DNA of 64,000 bases from Bradyrhizobium sp. ORS 285 (GCF_900176205.1 NZ_LT859959.1:62001-126000), one strand, 5' to 3'. Counted from the stretch's first letter, positions 28,472-37,806 are shown. Notes: a model not told the origin generated them from the letters alone. Translations and numbers: made by a program.

Positions 28472-30019
28472 ATGTTGAAGCGGGTGTTGTTGGGTGTGAT
28501 CATCGGCTGCGGATTGTCCGCGGCTCATGCGGAGGAGCCGAAGCTCGGTGGTGTCGTCAATGCCGTTATCCAGCCCGAGCCGCCCGGCTTGATGCTGGCG
28601 ATGGTCCAGAACGGCCCGACGCAGATGGTGTCTGGCAACATCTTCGAAGGACTGCTGCGCTACAGCCCCAAGCTCGAGCCGCTCCCCGGCCTCGCCGAGA
28701 GCTGGACGATCAGCCCGGACGCCAAGGTCTACACCTTCAAGCTGAAGAAGGGCGTGACCTGGCACGACGGCAAGCCGTTCACCTCCGCGGACGTGCTGTT
28801 CTCGATCGAGATGCTGAAGCAGACGCATGCACGCGCCCGCAACAATCTCGTGATGGTCGAGAAGGTCGAGGCGCCCGATGACTTCACCGTCGTGTTCACC
28901 CTGAAGGAGCCGTTCGGTCCCTTCATCGGCATCTTCGAGGTCGGCTCGCTGCCGATGGTCCCGAAGCATCTTTACGAGGGCACCGACTACAAGACCAATC
29001 CGAACAACAACGCGCCTATCGGCACCGGTCCCTTCATGTTCAAGGAGTGGCAGAAGGGTTCGTTCATCCGCATGGTGAAAAATCCTGATTACCACGAGAA
29101 GGGCAAGCCCTATCTCGACGAGGTCTACTGGCAGATCATCCCCGATGCGGCTGCGCGCGCGGTCGCGTTCGAGACCGGCAAGGTCGACGTGCTGCCGGGC
29201 GGCTCGATCGAGAATTTCGACGTGCCGCGTGTCTCGAAGCTGCCGGGTGCCTGCGTCACCGGCGCCGGCTGGGAGTTCTTCTCGCCGCTGTCCTGGATGT
29301 GGCTGAACCTGCGCAATCCGATCCTTGCCAACAAGAAGGTCCGGCAGGCGATCATGTACGCCATCGATCGCGACTTCGCCAAGGACGTGATCTGGAACGG
29401 CCTCGGCAAGGTCGCCACCGGCCCGTCGGCCTCGACGATCAAGTTCTACACCGACGACGTGCCGAAATATCCCTATGATCCGGCCAAGGCCAAGGCGCTG
29501 CTCAAGGAGGCCGGCTACAAGGGCGAGAAGATCCGCATGCTGCCGCTGGCCTATGGCGAGACCTGGCAGCGCTGGGGCGAGGCGGTGAAGCAGAACCTGC
29601 AGGACGTCGGCATGACGATCGAGACGATCGCGACCGACGTGCCCGGCGGCAACCAGAAGATCATGGACTGGGACTACGACCTCGCCTTTACCTATCTCTA
29701 CCAATATGGCGATCCCGCGCTCGGCGTCTCCCGCAACTACCTGACCTCGGCGATCGCCAAGGGCCAGGTGTTCAACAATGTCGAGGGCTATTCCAATCCC
29801 GAGGTCGACAAGCTGTTCGCCGAGGGCGCGACCGCGCCGACCGACGCCCAGCGCAAGGCGGCCTACGACAAGGTGCAGAAGATCCTCGTCGAGGATGTCC
29901 CCGTGGCCTGGCTGCTCGAGCTGCAGTTCCCGACCATCACCAAATGCAAGGTGAAGAGCCTGATCACGACCGGCGTCGGCGTCAACGACGGCTTCCGCGA
30001 CGCCTGGCTCGACAAATAG
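28472..30019 (+). CDS. ABC transporter substrate-binding protein, family 5 (peptide/nickel type)
   Basis: The 515-residue periplasmic protein has a signal peptide (LLGVIIGCGLSAAHA, cleavage near residue 21) and SBP_bac_5 features: GLLRYSPKLEPLPGLAESWTISPD, YTFKLKKGVTWHDGKPFTSADVLFSIE, GTGPFMFKEW and NKKVRQAIMYAIDRD. It would deliver a peptide, opine-like or other ligand to the permease encoded just downstream. The ligand cannot be deduced. It heads a four-gene operon. Confidence 0.93.
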   Translation: MLKRVLLGVIIGCGLSAAHAEEPKLGGVVNAVIQPEPPGLMLAMVQNGPTQMVSGNIFEGLLRYSPKLEPLPGLAESWTISPDAKVYTFKLKKGVTWHDGKPFTSADVLFSIEMLKQTHARARNNLVMVEKVEAPDDFTVVFTLKEPFGPFIGIFEVGSLPMVPKHLYEGTDYKTNPNNNAPIGTGPFMFKEWQKGSFIRMVKNPDYHEKGKPYLDEVYWQIIPDAAARAVAFETGKVDVLPGGSIENFDVPRVSKLPGACVTGAGWEFFSPLSWMWLNLRNPILANKKVRQAIMYAIDRDFAKDVIWNGLGKVATGPSASTIKFYTDDVPKYPYDPAKAKALLKEAGYKGEKIRMLPLAYGETWQRWGEAVKQNLQDVGMTIETIATDVPGGNQKIMDWDYDLAFTYLYQYGDPALGVSRNYLTSAIAKGQVFNNVEGYSNPEVDKLFAEGATAPTDAQRKAAYDKVQKILVEDVPVAWLLELQFPTITKCKVKSLITTGVGVNDGFRDAWLDK

Positions 30020-30101
30020 CGGCTGTTCAGGGAGCGCGGCCATCAACGCCGCGCTCCAGCGCCTCATTTGATCGTGCCGAGCTGACCATCACGGGCCCTT
30101 C

Positions 30102-31073
30102 ATGCTCTCCTTCATCGCCCAGCGCGTCGCGAAGGGTGTCATCGTCCTTCTCGCCATCATCGTGCTGAACTTCTTCCTGATCCGGCTGGCACCGGGCGAT
30201 CCCGCTGTCGTCATGGCCGGCGAGGCTGGCGCCTCCGATCAGATGTTCGTCGCGCAGCTGCGGGAGAAGTTCGGCCTCGATCGTCCGTTGCCGGAGCAAC
30301 TCCTCATCTACGTCAAGGGCATCGCCACCCTCGATCTCGGCTTCTCGTTCCGCCAGCAGGCGCCGGTCGCCAAGCTGATCGGCGAGCGGCTGCCCGCGAC
30401 CCTGCTGCTGACGCTTTCCGCGTTCGCGATCTCGCTTGCGCTCGGCGTGCTGTTCGGTGCCTTGGCGGCGCGGTTCGCCGGGACGTTCCTCGACACGGCC
30501 ATTACCGTGCTCGCGCTGATCTTCTACGCGACGCCCTTGTTCTGGATCGCACTGATTGCCATTCTCCTGTTCTCCGTCTGGGTCGATTGGCTGCCGAGCT
30601 TCGGCTACGAGACCGTCGGCGCCGGCTATACGGGTCTGCGCCACGCGCTCGATGTCGGCGCGCATCTCGTGATGCCGGCTGCGACGCTCGGCCTGTTCTT
30701 CATGGCGACCTACACCCGCATGACCCGCGCATCGATGCTGGAGGTCAAGCGGCTCGACTTCGTCAAGACGGCGAGGGCAAAAGGCCTGCGCGATGGCGTC
30801 ATCCTGCGCCGCCACGTGCTGCGCAATGCGCTCTTGCCGGTCGTAACGCTCGCCGGCGTCCACGCCGGCACGCTGGTTGGCGGCGCCGTGCTGACCGAGA
30901 CCGTGTTCGCCTGGCCTGGCATCGGCCGGCTGATGTATGACGCGCTGATCCAGCGCGACTACAATCTGCTGCTCGGCGTGTTCGTGGTCTCCTCGGCGAT
31001 GGTGCTGATCTTCAATCTCGTCACCGACCTCGTCTACCGCCTGGTCGATCCGCGCATCGAGTACGCCTCATGA
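30102..31073 (+). CDS. ABC transporter permease, DppB/OppB type
   Basis: The 323-residue protein has the family-5 permease layout: a first helix near the N-terminus (GVIVLLAIIVLNFFLIRLAPGDPA), a periplasmic loop, five more helices, and the EAA-loop EVKRLDFVKTARAKGLRDGVILRRHVLRNALLPV that contacts the ATPase. It overlaps the next gene by four bases (ATGA), so the two permeases are translationally coupled. Confidence 0.93.
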   Translation: MLSFIAQRVAKGVIVLLAIIVLNFFLIRLAPGDPAVVMAGEAGASDQMFVAQLREKFGLDRPLPEQLLIYVKGIATLDLGFSFRQQAPVAKLIGERLPATLLLTLSAFAISLALGVLFGALAARFAGTFLDTAITVLALIFYATPLFWIALIAILLFSVWVDWLPSFGYETVGAGYTGLRHALDVGAHLVMPAATLGLFFMATYTRMTRASMLEVKRLDFVKTARAKGLRDGVILRRHVLRNALLPVVTLAGVHAGTLVGGAVLTETVFAWPGIGRLMYDALIQRDYNLLLGVFVVSSAMVLIFNLVTDLVYRLVDPRIEYAS

Positions 31074-31909
31074 GACAGTTCTGGCGCACCATGCTGCGCA
31101 GCCCGAGCGGCATCATCGGGCTGATCATTCTCGTCCTGGCGATCGTGATCGCGGTCGCCGGTCCGTTCTACTTCCCCAATTCACCGTGGCGCATGGTGCA
31201 GCGGCCGTTCGTGCCGCCGTTCACCTTGGCGAAGGTGCCGCTCGGCACCGACGCGCTCGGCCGCGACGTGCTGGCCGGCCTGATCTTCGGCGCCCGCGTC
31301 TCGCTGCTCGTTGGCCTCGTCTCGACCTTGGTCGCGCTCGTCGTCGGCGTGCCGCTCGGCGCCATCGCCGGCTATTTCGGCGGCCGCGTCGACGATGCCT
31401 TGATGCGCTTCACCGAGTTCTTCCAGACCATCCCGAGCTTCGCGCTCGCCATCGTGCTGGTCGCGATCCTGCAGCCCTCGATCTATTCGATCGTCGCCGC
31501 CATCGGGCTGGTCAGCTGGCCGCCGGTGGCGCGGCTGGTCCGCGGCGAGGTGCTTTCTCTGCGCACGCGCGAATACGTCCAGGCCGCGATCGTGACTGGG
31601 CAAAGCAATTCATGGATCATCTGGCGCGAGATCCTGCCGAATGCACTGTCGCCGGTGATCGTGCTGGCGTCCTTGATGGTCGCGACCGCGATCCTCCTGG
31701 AATCCTCGCTGTCGTTTCTCGGCCTCGGCGATCCCAACCTGATCTCCTGGGGCTACATGGTCGGCGCCGGCCGCACCGTCATCCGCCAGGCGTGGTGGAT
31801 CACGGTGTTCCCTGGCGTCGCCATCCTGCTGTCGGTGCTCGGCCTCAACCTGATCGGCGAGGGCCTGAACGACGCATTGAACCCGCGCCTCTCGCGCGAG
31901 GGCAGGTGA
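31070..31909 (+). CDS. ABC transporter permease, DppC/OppC type
   Basis: The 279-residue protein pairs with the upstream DppB-like permease. Visible features are the N-terminal OppC-type helix, the GTDALGRDVLAGLIFGARVSLLVGL signature, and the EAA loop LRTREYVQAAIVTGQSNSWIIWREILPNALSPVIV, then SSLSFLGLGDPNLISWGYMVG. The ATG lies inside the end of the preceding gene. Confidence 0.93.
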   Translation: MRQFWRTMLRSPSGIIGLIILVLAIVIAVAGPFYFPNSPWRMVQRPFVPPFTLAKVPLGTDALGRDVLAGLIFGARVSLLVGLVSTLVALVVGVPLGAIAGYFGGRVDDALMRFTEFFQTIPSFALAIVLVAILQPSIYSIVAAIGLVSWPPVARLVRGEVLSLRTREYVQAAIVTGQSNSWIIWREILPNALSPVIVLASLMVATAILLESSLSFLGLGDPNLISWGYMVGAGRTVIRQAWWITVFPGVAILLSVLGLNLIGEGLNDALNPRLSREGR

Positions 31910-31930
31910 GCATGATCGATCATGACTGCC

Positions 31931-32051
31931 GTAGGGTGGGCAAAGCGAAGCGTGCCCACCGATTGTCGGTCTCGTCTGCTGATGGTGGGCACGGCGCGGG
32001 AGGGAGCGGAGCAAACAACGCGCGGAATCGGCGCGCCGTTGCCCACCCTAC
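31931..32051. repeat. palindromic repeat inside the ABC operon (gtagggtgggcaa type)
   Basis: The arms gtagggtgggcaa (31931-31943) and ttgcccaccctac (32039-32051) are a perfect 13-bp inverted repeat, and shorter inner dyads (gggca/tgccc) lie between. It separates the permease genes from the ATPase gene by 170 bp in an otherwise tight operon. Confidence 0.75.
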
Positions 32052-32079
32052 GAAATCCTGGCGTGGCGGCAGGTGAACC

Positions 32080-33702
32080 ATGTCTGATCCCGTCGTTGCC
32101 ATTAAAAACCTTCGTATTGCCTTGCCGAAGGGCGCCGAGCGCGCGCATGCGGTCGATGGCGTGTCGTTCGATCTCACCGCCGGCAAGATCGTCTGCGTGG
32201 TCGGCGAGTCCGGCTCGGGCAAGTCGATGTGCGCGCATGCGCTGCTCGGGCTGCTGCCGGACACCGTGAAGGTCGACGGCGGCGAGATCCGCTTCGAGGG
32301 ACACGACCTGCTCAAGGTCGACGAAGACGGTTGGCGCGATCTGCGCGGTCGCCGCATCGCCATGGTGTTCCAGGAGCCGATGACCGCGCTCAATCCGCTG
32401 ATGCGGATTGGCGACCAGCTGATGGAGGTGTTCGAGGCACACGACCTGCTCGCGCCCGGGGAGCGCCGCGCCAAGGCGCTGGCGCTGGTGCGCGAGGTCG
32501 GGCTGCCCGATCCCGAGCGCATCATCCGCGCCTATCCACACCAGCTCTCCGGCGGCCAGCGCCAGCGCGCGATGATCGCGATGGCGCTGGCGCTCGAGCC
32601 GGCGGTGCTCGTCGCCGATGAGCCGACCACCGCACTCGACGTCACGACTCAGGCGCAGATCCTCAAGCTGATCCGCAACCTGCAGGCCAGCCACAACATG
32701 GCGGTGATGTTCATTACTCACGATTTCGGCGTCGTCGCCGATATCGCCGACCAGGTCGTGGTGCTGCGTCATGGCAAGGTGGTGGAGGAGGGGACTGCCG
32801 AGACCGTGCTCGGCAATCCGCAACACGACTACACCAAGGCGCTGCTCGCCGCGGTGCCATCGTTCGATCCGCCGCCGCGTACGACGCGCGAGGATCAGCC
32901 GAAGGCGATCGAGGTCATCGGCCTCGACAAGACCTATGTGACGCCGACCGGCTGGTTCCGGCCGAACCGCGAGACGCGCGCGGCGCACGCGGTGAATTTC
33001 GCCATCCATCAGGGCGAGACGCTCGGCCTCGTCGGCGAGTCCGGCTCGGGAAAATCGTCGGTCGCACGGCTTGTCATGCGGCTGATCGAGGCCGATCGCG
33101 GCACGGTGCGCATCGGCGACGTCGATCTCACCGCGCTCGACGGACGTGCGTTGCGCACGCAGCGTCATCGCATCCAGATGATCTTCCAGGATCCGTTCGC
33201 TTCGCTGAACCCGCGCCGCAAGGTCGGCCGCATCATCGCCGACGGCATGGTCGCGCGCGGTACGCCCCTGGACGCGGCGCTGAAGCGCGCGCAGGAGCTG
33301 CTGGGACTGGTCGGGCTCGACGCTGGCGCGATCGAGCGCTACCCGCACGAATTCTCCGGCGGCCAGCGCCAGCGCATCGGGATCGCGCGCGCGCTCGCGC
33401 TCGATCCCGAGATCATCGTGGCCGACGAGGCCGTGTCGGCGCTCGACGTCTCCGTTCAGGCGCAGGTGCTGCGGCTGCTGGAGGATCTGAAGGCGCGGCT
33501 CGGCCTGTCGATGCTGTTCATCACCCACGACCTGCGGGTCGCCGCGCAGATCTGCGATCGCATCGCGGTGATGCAGAGGGGCGAGATCGTCGAGCTGAAA
33601 TCGACGGCGGCGCTGTTTGCGAATCCGGAGCACCCCTATACGCGCGAACTGCTCGCGGCCGTCCCCGGGCGCAAGCCGCATCCGGCCGAACTGGACGCGT
33701 GA
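32080..33702 (+). CDS. dual ABC ATP-binding protein, DppD-DppF fusion type
   Basis: The 540-residue protein contains two complete ATPase domains. The first has Walker [10 protein letters not shown] near residue 46, [16 protein letters not shown] and [11 protein letters not shown]; the second, from about residue 285, has [25 protein letters not shown] and [11 protein letters not shown]. Each is followed by the C-terminal oligopeptide-transporter extension ([26 protein letters not shown]). One polypeptide thus supplies both nucleotide-binding sites of the importer, whose permease and binding-protein genes lie upstream. Confidence 0.95.
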   Translation: MSDPVVAIKNLRIALPKGAERAHAVDGVSFDLTAGKIVCVVGESGSGKSMCAHALLGLLPDTVKVDGGEIRFEGHDLLKVDEDGWRDLRGRRIAMVFQEPMTALNPLMRIGDQLMEVFEAHDLLAPGERRAKALALVREVGLPDPERIIRAYPHQLSGGQRQRAMIAMALALEPAVLVADEPTTALDVTTQAQILKLIRNLQASHNMAVMFITHDFGVVADIADQVVVLRHGKVVEEGTAETVLGNPQHDYTKALLAAVPSFDPPPRTTREDQPKAIEVIGLDKTYVTPTGWFRPNRETRAAHAVNFAIHQGETLGLVGESGSGKSSVARLVMRLIEADRGTVRIGDVDLTALDGRALRTQRHRIQMIFQDPFASLNPRRKVGRIIADGMVARGTPLDAALKRAQELLGLVGLDAGAIERYPHEFSGGQRQRIGIARALALDPEIIVADEAVSALDVSVQAQVLRLLEDLKARLGLSMLFITHDLRVAAQICDRIAVMQRGEIVELKSTAALFANPEHPYTRELLAAVPGRKPHPAELDA

Positions 33703-33919
33703 ATGAGCTGCAACATAATCGGCGCAATTCAGTTATAACGTGATCAATCGGACCCTGAGCTAGCGCCCATTCGCGAAGGCGGGTTCCGATCAGCATCCGC
33801 GCTCGGGCGCAAGCTTGCGAGACGCGCGTCCGCCGATGCCGTCACGGAACCGAGGCCATGCTGTGCCAATCTTGCCAGCACATGCCGGCGTGTTCACCAC
33901 TCCAATGAGGAAATCCCCG

Positions 33920-34117
33920 ATGTCAGAGCGTAGGCCCACGGCCGCGGTGCTCGAAGCCCAGAAGGCGTTCAAGCCGGCTCCGGCCCCAACCAGTGATTAT
34001 GAGAAGGCGCAGAGCGCGTTCGATCAGAACCGCGAGCGCCTAAAGGCCGAGCGCCTGGCGCGCGAGGCGGCTTTCGCCGGCAGAAAACATTTTGACAACA
34101 AACAGAAGCCGGCGTGA
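33920..34117 (+). CDS. small charged protein, unknown (related to the one at 35289)
   Basis: The 65-residue product is Lys/Arg/Ala/Glu-rich and has no hydrophobic segment. Residues about 35-55 (QNRERLKAERLAREAAFAG) match NMERLRALRLAKEAQDAA in the 80-residue protein at 35289-35531, suggesting a small family. ATG 33920 has GAGG nearby; an in-frame ATG at 33905 is an alternative. Its stop codon lies in the loop of the hairpin at 34105-34128. Confidence 0.55.
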   Translation: MSERRPTAAVLEAQKAFKPAPAPTSDYEKAQSAFDQNRERLKAERLAREAAFAGRKHFDNKQKPA

Positions 34118-34132
34118 GCGCCGGCTTCGTTT
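34105..34132. terminator. hairpin overlapping the small-gene stop, facing rpsU
   Basis: Arms gaagccggcg (34105-34114) and cgccggcttc (34119-34128) are perfect, with the TGA stop in the loop and tcgttt after. On the minus strand it lies about 40 bp beyond the rpsU stop and is preceded by A-rich sequence, so it may serve both convergent genes. Confidence 0.65.
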
Positions 34133-34165
34133 ACTCCACTATCGACCGGGTAATGGCCCTCGTGC

Positions 34166-34489
34166 TCAGCTCCGTGACGGCACGGAGGTGAGCTGACTTT
34201 GCGGCCGCTCGCTGCGCGCTGAATTCGTCGACGGAAGTGCGCCCGGCCTGGCCGTGGGCGCTTTCTTCACCGGCGCCGGAAGCAGTCCTTCGCGGATCGC
34301 CGCCTTGCGCGCGACCTTGCGCTGGCGTCGGATCGCGTCGGATTTCTCGCGCGTCTTGCGCTCCGATGGTTTTTCGTAGGAGCGACGGCGCTTCATCTCG
34401 CGGAACACGCCCTCGCGCTGCATCTTGCGCTTGAGAATGCGCAAAGCCTTGTCGACGTCATTGTCACGTACGAGTACCTGCAAAAGCAT
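34166..34489 (-). CDS. rpsU: 30S ribosomal protein S21
   Basis: The 107-residue protein has the bS21 core: [56 protein letters not shown]. It has a 40-residue Ala/Pro/Ser/Arg-rich C-terminal extension, as in many alphaproteobacterial S21 proteins. S21 helps initiation by base-pairing near the anti-Shine-Dalgarno region. It is divergent from cspA, with a 464-bp spacer between. Confidence 0.93.
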   Translation of the reverse strand: MLLQVLVRDNDVDKALRILKRKMQREGVFREMKRRRSYEKPSERKTREKSDAIRRQRKVARKAAIREGLLPAPVKKAPTARPGALPSTNSARSERPQSQLTSVPSRS

Positions 34490-34953
34490 CCTCCTTCTTC
34501 ATCTTGCGATGAGTGTCTGTCGTGTGGAGTCGATCGGCGCGGCGCCAGCGATCACGCCACGTTCGGCATTGTCTGCTTCAGAATCAGAATAATGAGCTGA
34601 ACGCGATGTAATGAGAAACGAAATGAGAGCTGCGCTGAGACATGGTGATCCGCTTCGTATGAAGGCGGGAGCACGATCGTCTCTCAGCCATCGATGGCCG
34701 GGCCGTTACCGATGGTGCTCAGCAAGATAGGCGCGAAGCCTCGATATTGCCAGCGCGTTGGGGTGCAGTGTCACCGGCCGCAAACTATATTTGCCCCGCG
34801 CCCTTGTAATCCCCAGGAAAGGGTCTACCTTGAGATTGTTCGATTAGCCGCTGTGCCTTTCTGAATGTGCCCGCGGGCTATTTCCAAAGTCATCGCTCAG
34901 TTGAATGATGATATCGTGCGGTGTTCGCGCGATGAATATGCTTGGAGATAGAC
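34490..34953. other. divergent rpsU/cspA intergenic region
   Basis: This 464-bp stretch holds no convincing gene. The part before cspA (about 34830-34953) is AT-richer than its surroundings and probably contains the cold-shock mRNA leader. I cannot place promoters confidently. Confidence 0.4.
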
Positions 34954-35160
34954 ATGCAGGGTACCGTGAAGTGGTTCAACGGCCAGAAGGGCTTTGGTTT
35001 CATTCAACCGCAGGACGGCGGGAACGACGTGTTCGTTCATATCAGCGCCGTCGAGCGTGCTGGTCTGTCCGGTCTGGCCGAAGGCCAGAAGCTCAATTAC
35101 GACGTGAAGACCGACAAGATGCGCGGTAAGACCAGCGCGGAAAATCTCTCGCTGATCTGA
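34954..35160 (+). CDS. cold-shock protein, CspA family
   Basis: The 68-residue protein is a single CSD with RNP1 KGFGFIQ and RNP2 VFVHI, starting MQGTVKWFNGQKG. It binds single-stranded nucleic acid and melts mRNA structure in the cold. ATG 34954 has GGAG six bases upstream; the longer TTG start at 34942 would include that site and is rejected. Two hairpins follow the stop. Confidence 0.95.
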   Translation: MQGTVKWFNGQKGFGFIQPQDGGNDVFVHISAVERAGLSGLAEGQKLNYDVKTDKMRGKTSAENLSLI

Positions 35161-35179
35161 TCGACTTGATCGATCTCTA

Positions 35180-35250
35180 GCCATTTCACGGATGTACTGA
35201 AATGGCCGGTATGCCCGCTCGATCTCCAGGATTGAGCGGGCTGTTCGCGT
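35180..35250. terminator. two hairpins after cspA
   Basis: gccatttca (35180-35188) pairs with tgaaatggc (35198-35206), and gcccgctc (35213-35220) pairs with gagcgggc (35234-35241), followed by a T-containing stretch. At least one is likely the cspA terminator. Confidence 0.6.
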
Positions 35251-35288
35251 TTCGTCTCGACTAGCAACTCTTGAGAAGGGATCAGTCG

Positions 35289-35531
35289 ATGACAACGAAG
35301 CGAGCACTGCAGCCCTCGGCTGAAAGCATTGCGCGGGCGGAGCGCCGGCAGCTCGCCGCCGAGGACGGGGCCAAGGCGATGGCCGAGTGGGATCGGCGCG
35401 CCACCGCGGTCCGCAACAACATGGAGCGGCTGCGCGCGCTCAGGCTGGCCAAAGAGGCGCAGGACGCCGCGACGGGCGTTGATGCCGCGTCAACCGCGAC
35501 CCCCAAGCGGCGCAAGAAGGCCGCTCGATAG
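35289..35531 (+). CDS. small charged protein, unknown (related to the one at 33920)
   Basis: The 80-residue product is strongly basic/acidic, without a membrane segment, ending KRRKKAAR. It shares the NMERLRALRLAKEA helix with NRERLKAERLAREA at 33920-34117. A GAAGGG site lies upstream of ATG 35289. Its position just behind cspA suggests a stress or RNA-related role, but that is only context. Confidence 0.6.
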   Translation: MTTKRALQPSAESIARAERRQLAAEDGAKAMAEWDRRATAVRNNMERLRALRLAKEAQDAATGVDAASTATPKRRKKAAR

Positions 35532-35616
35532 TTCGAACCGCGAGCGGCGATGTTCGTTTTACTTGTGAAGCCAGCGTTCCGCGTACAGGTTCCACCTTCC
35601 TGCCGAGGAGGCTGAC

Positions 35617-35862
35617 GTGCCCAAATCCGCTGCGAGAGACGTTCGCATTTCGAGGGACGATGCCGAGGGAGGCCAGATGATCGCCTTTGCGCTCGCAATC
35701 GGCTCGACGCGACAGGTCTGTCAGCTCGAGACCAGCTTCTGCACCCGCAATCAGGCACTGGCCTATCTGCAACGAAATCGGACGACGTTCGAGCAGCGCG
35801 CCCGCGAGCTGTTCGCGCGCGGCGAAGTCACGGACGGCGTGATTCATCTCAAGATGATCTGA
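35617..35862 (+). CDS. small protein, unknown
   Basis: The 81-residue product starts at GTG 35617 with a good GAGGAGG site. It has a mixed hydrophobic centre (QMIAFALAIGSTRQVCQLE) and a C-terminal helix-rich part (TRNQALAYLQRNRTTFEQRARELFARGEVTDG). No family is recognised. It lies in the cspA small-gene cluster. Confidence 0.6.
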   Translation: MPKSAARDVRISRDDAEGGQMIAFALAIGSTRQVCQLETSFCTRNQALAYLQRNRTTFEQRARELFARGEVTDGVIHLKMI

Positions 35863-35916
35863 CGCGTCACGGCCGCAGGCGCTGTGCCATCGAAGGCGGG
35901 CGCCGCGCGCGCAGCT

Positions 35917-37179
35917 CTAGTCCGTCTTTCGCTTGACCGGCAGCGGCACGCGCTCATACGTCGCCGGAAGGTTCACCGGCCGGTAGTCTGTCGACTCCGC
36001 GATGCGCATCAGCACGCTCTCATGGATGAATGCGCCGTCGGGAATGAAGCGCGGCTCGCAATCGGGAATGTAGAAGCCGAAATGCGCCTTGCGCTGGGGC
36101 CACTCCTTGTACTTCGCCCGCTTCGGCAGATATTCGAGCAGCCGCCAGGCTGGCGTCATCGAATTGTGCAGCGGGCCGCGGATGCTCGGCTCCACATAGG
36201 AGAACGGGCTGTTCTTGCGCTGAACGCCCCAGGCGAGCTGATTGACGGTGCGCGGATTGACCGCAAGCCCGGCCTCGACCGCTTCGTCGATCATCCAGAG
36301 CAGCGGATATTTCGAGGCTGCTGATTGCGCCTCCGGATAGCCGCCGCCGACGTCGCAATGCACGCCCGCGAACCACACCTGCTTGGCGTCCTGCGGTCCC
36401 GCCTTGGCCTTGTTGAAACGATTCGGCGTGAAGGTCTGCGGCATCTCCCACGGCTTCAGCCGGAACATGCAGCGCCGCTCGTCCATGGCTGCGGCCTGGC
36501 GAAAGATCTTCACGCTGGGATTACTGATCGTGAACGCCAGCTCCTCGAGGCTCGGCAGCGCGAACAGCCGATCGGTGCGCGGCACGATCACGCTGGCCAC
36601 CGTATCCCACACGCCAACGAAGTGGATGGTCGGCCAGCGCGTCGAGGTGATGCGGGCGAACTGTGCGGCCTGGTCGTCGCGGCTCTCCGGAATCGGCCCT
36701 TCTTCCTCGGTGCTCTCGAGCTCCTTGGTGATGCCACGCCCGGCCTGCGGATTGTCGGACGAGTACTTCTTGTAGGCGATCACGCCGGAGCCGGCGAGAT
36801 TGAGCTGATCGGGCGAGATCAGTCCGACCTTGTGAATCAGCCCGGCCAGCACGCGCACCGTGTAGGCGCCGCGCGAGAAGCCGAACAGGAAGATGCGGTC
36901 GCCGTCCTCGTAATGCGTCGCAAGGAAGCAGTAGGCCTTGATGACGTTGTCATCGAGGCCGTAGCCGGTCGCGAGACCGAGCACCATGTTGAAATTGGTC
37001 TTGAAGCGATGCCAGCTGTCGGGCTGCGTCAGGGTGCCGACGCCGGGATCGTAGAACACGGCCTGGTGCGGCGTCGTCTTGTCGGTCTTGCGCAGGCAGC
37101 GATAGAGCTTGAGGACGTTGGAAATGTTCTCGCTGATCTCGTTGCCGGTGCCGTCGCAGCAGATGACAATATTCTTCAT
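35917..37179 (-). CDS. DUF2235 alpha/beta-hydrolase domain protein
   Basis: The 420-residue protein starts KNIVICCDGTGNEISENISNVLKLY, the DUF2235 signature, and has the nucleophile elbow GFSRG (residues 100-104), an Asp in FVGVWDTVASV and a His in FAGVHCDVGGGYPE, which together make a plausible Ser-Asp-His triad. The domain is shared with Tle1-type T6SS phospholipases and fungal uncharacterised hydrolases. No VgrG, PAAR or immunity-like gene is adjacent, so a secreted effector role is not supported here. Confidence 0.88.
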   Translation of the reverse strand: MKNIVICCDGTGNEISENISNVLKLYRCLRKTDKTTPHQAVFYDPGVGTLTQPDSWHRFKTNFNMVLGLATGYGLDDNVIKAYCFLATHYEDGDRIFLFGFSRGAYTVRVLAGLIHKVGLISPDQLNLAGSGVIAYKKYSSDNPQAGRGITKELESTEEEGPIPESRDDQAAQFARITSTRWPTIHFVGVWDTVASVIVPRTDRLFALPSLEELAFTISNPSVKIFRQAAAMDERRCMFRLKPWEMPQTFTPNRFNKAKAGPQDAKQVWFAGVHCDVGGGYPEAQSAASKYPLLWMIDEAVEAGLAVNPRTVNQLAWGVQRKNSPFSYVEPSIRGPLHNSMTPAWRLLEYLPKRAKYKEWPQRKAHFGFYIPDCEPRFIPDGAFIHESVLMRIAESTDYRPVNLPATYERVPLPVKRKTD

Positions 37180-37497
37180 GACAAAGGAATGTCCGCGATA
37201 ATGCTACCGCAGCGAGTGTAGAGCATCTGGCCGCGGTTGGGGAGGTCGATGGCCATGACACTTCGTCTGGGGCGCGTTGGTCACCAGGCGGATGACATCG
37301 CGATCATCGATCATCGATGGCCATTGTGCGAACGCGACGGCACGAACGCGCTGGCCCGTTCGTCTCGCGGCTTCTGCGCAGGCGCGGTTTGGTGCCGTCA
37401 TCCCGCAAATGAAAACGGCCGGATCTTGCGATCCAGCCGTTCCGGCAATTCGACTCGCTCAGGCCCGCTCGCGCGGCCGGCGATCAATCCTTGAAGC
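37180..37497. other. intergenic region between DUF2235 gene and rpmB
   Basis: The 318 bp hold the rpmB terminator at 37412-37441. The rest has no convincing gene; the plus-strand frame at 37237 lacks coding features. Confidence 0.45.
37412..37441 (-). terminator. Rho-independent terminator of rpmB
   Basis: On the minus strand the sequence reads aacggctggatc-gcaa-gatccggccgtttt: a stem with one G-T pair, a GCAA tetraloop and a T run. It lies about 60 bp beyond the rpmB stop. Confidence 0.8.
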
Positions 37498-37806
37498 TCA
37501 GCTCGCCTTGGCGACCGGAGCGGCCTCGGCGGCCTTCTTCTCGATCGCGCGCTTCAGCTCGAGGGCGCGCGGCGACAGCGCCGCGGCGTTGGCCTTCAGC
37601 AGGTAGGCATCGAGGCCGCCATTGTGGTCGACGCTCTTGATCGCGTTGGTCGAGACGCGCAGGCGCACGTTGCGGCCGAGCACGTCCGAGATGAAGGTGA
37701 CGTTGCACAGGTTCGGCAGGAAGCGCCGCTTGGTCTTGATGTTCGAGTGGCTGACCTTGTGGCCAACCTGGGGGCCCTTGGCCGTCAGTTCACAGCGCCG
37801 CGACAT
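37498..37806 (-). CDS. rpmB: 50S ribosomal protein L28
   Basis: The 102-residue protein has the bL28 pattern: [38 protein letters not shown], then [22 protein letters not shown]. The ATG at 37806 is preceded by GAGAGG; the frame upstream to 37872 lacks homology. The C-terminus is Ala/Lys-rich. Confidence 0.95.
   Translation of the reverse strand: MSRRCELTAKGPQVGHKVSHSNIKTKRRFLPNLCNVTFISDVLGRNVRLRVSTNAIKSVDHNGGLDAYLLKANAAALSPRALELKRAIEKKAAEAAPVAKAS

Noticed and set aside
28280..30067. Minus-strand frame of 595 codons over the ABC binding protein
   Set aside because: It is antisense to a well-supported binding-protein gene.
36325..37221. Plus-strand frame over the DUF2235 gene
   Set aside because: It is antisense to a protein with clear domain motifs.
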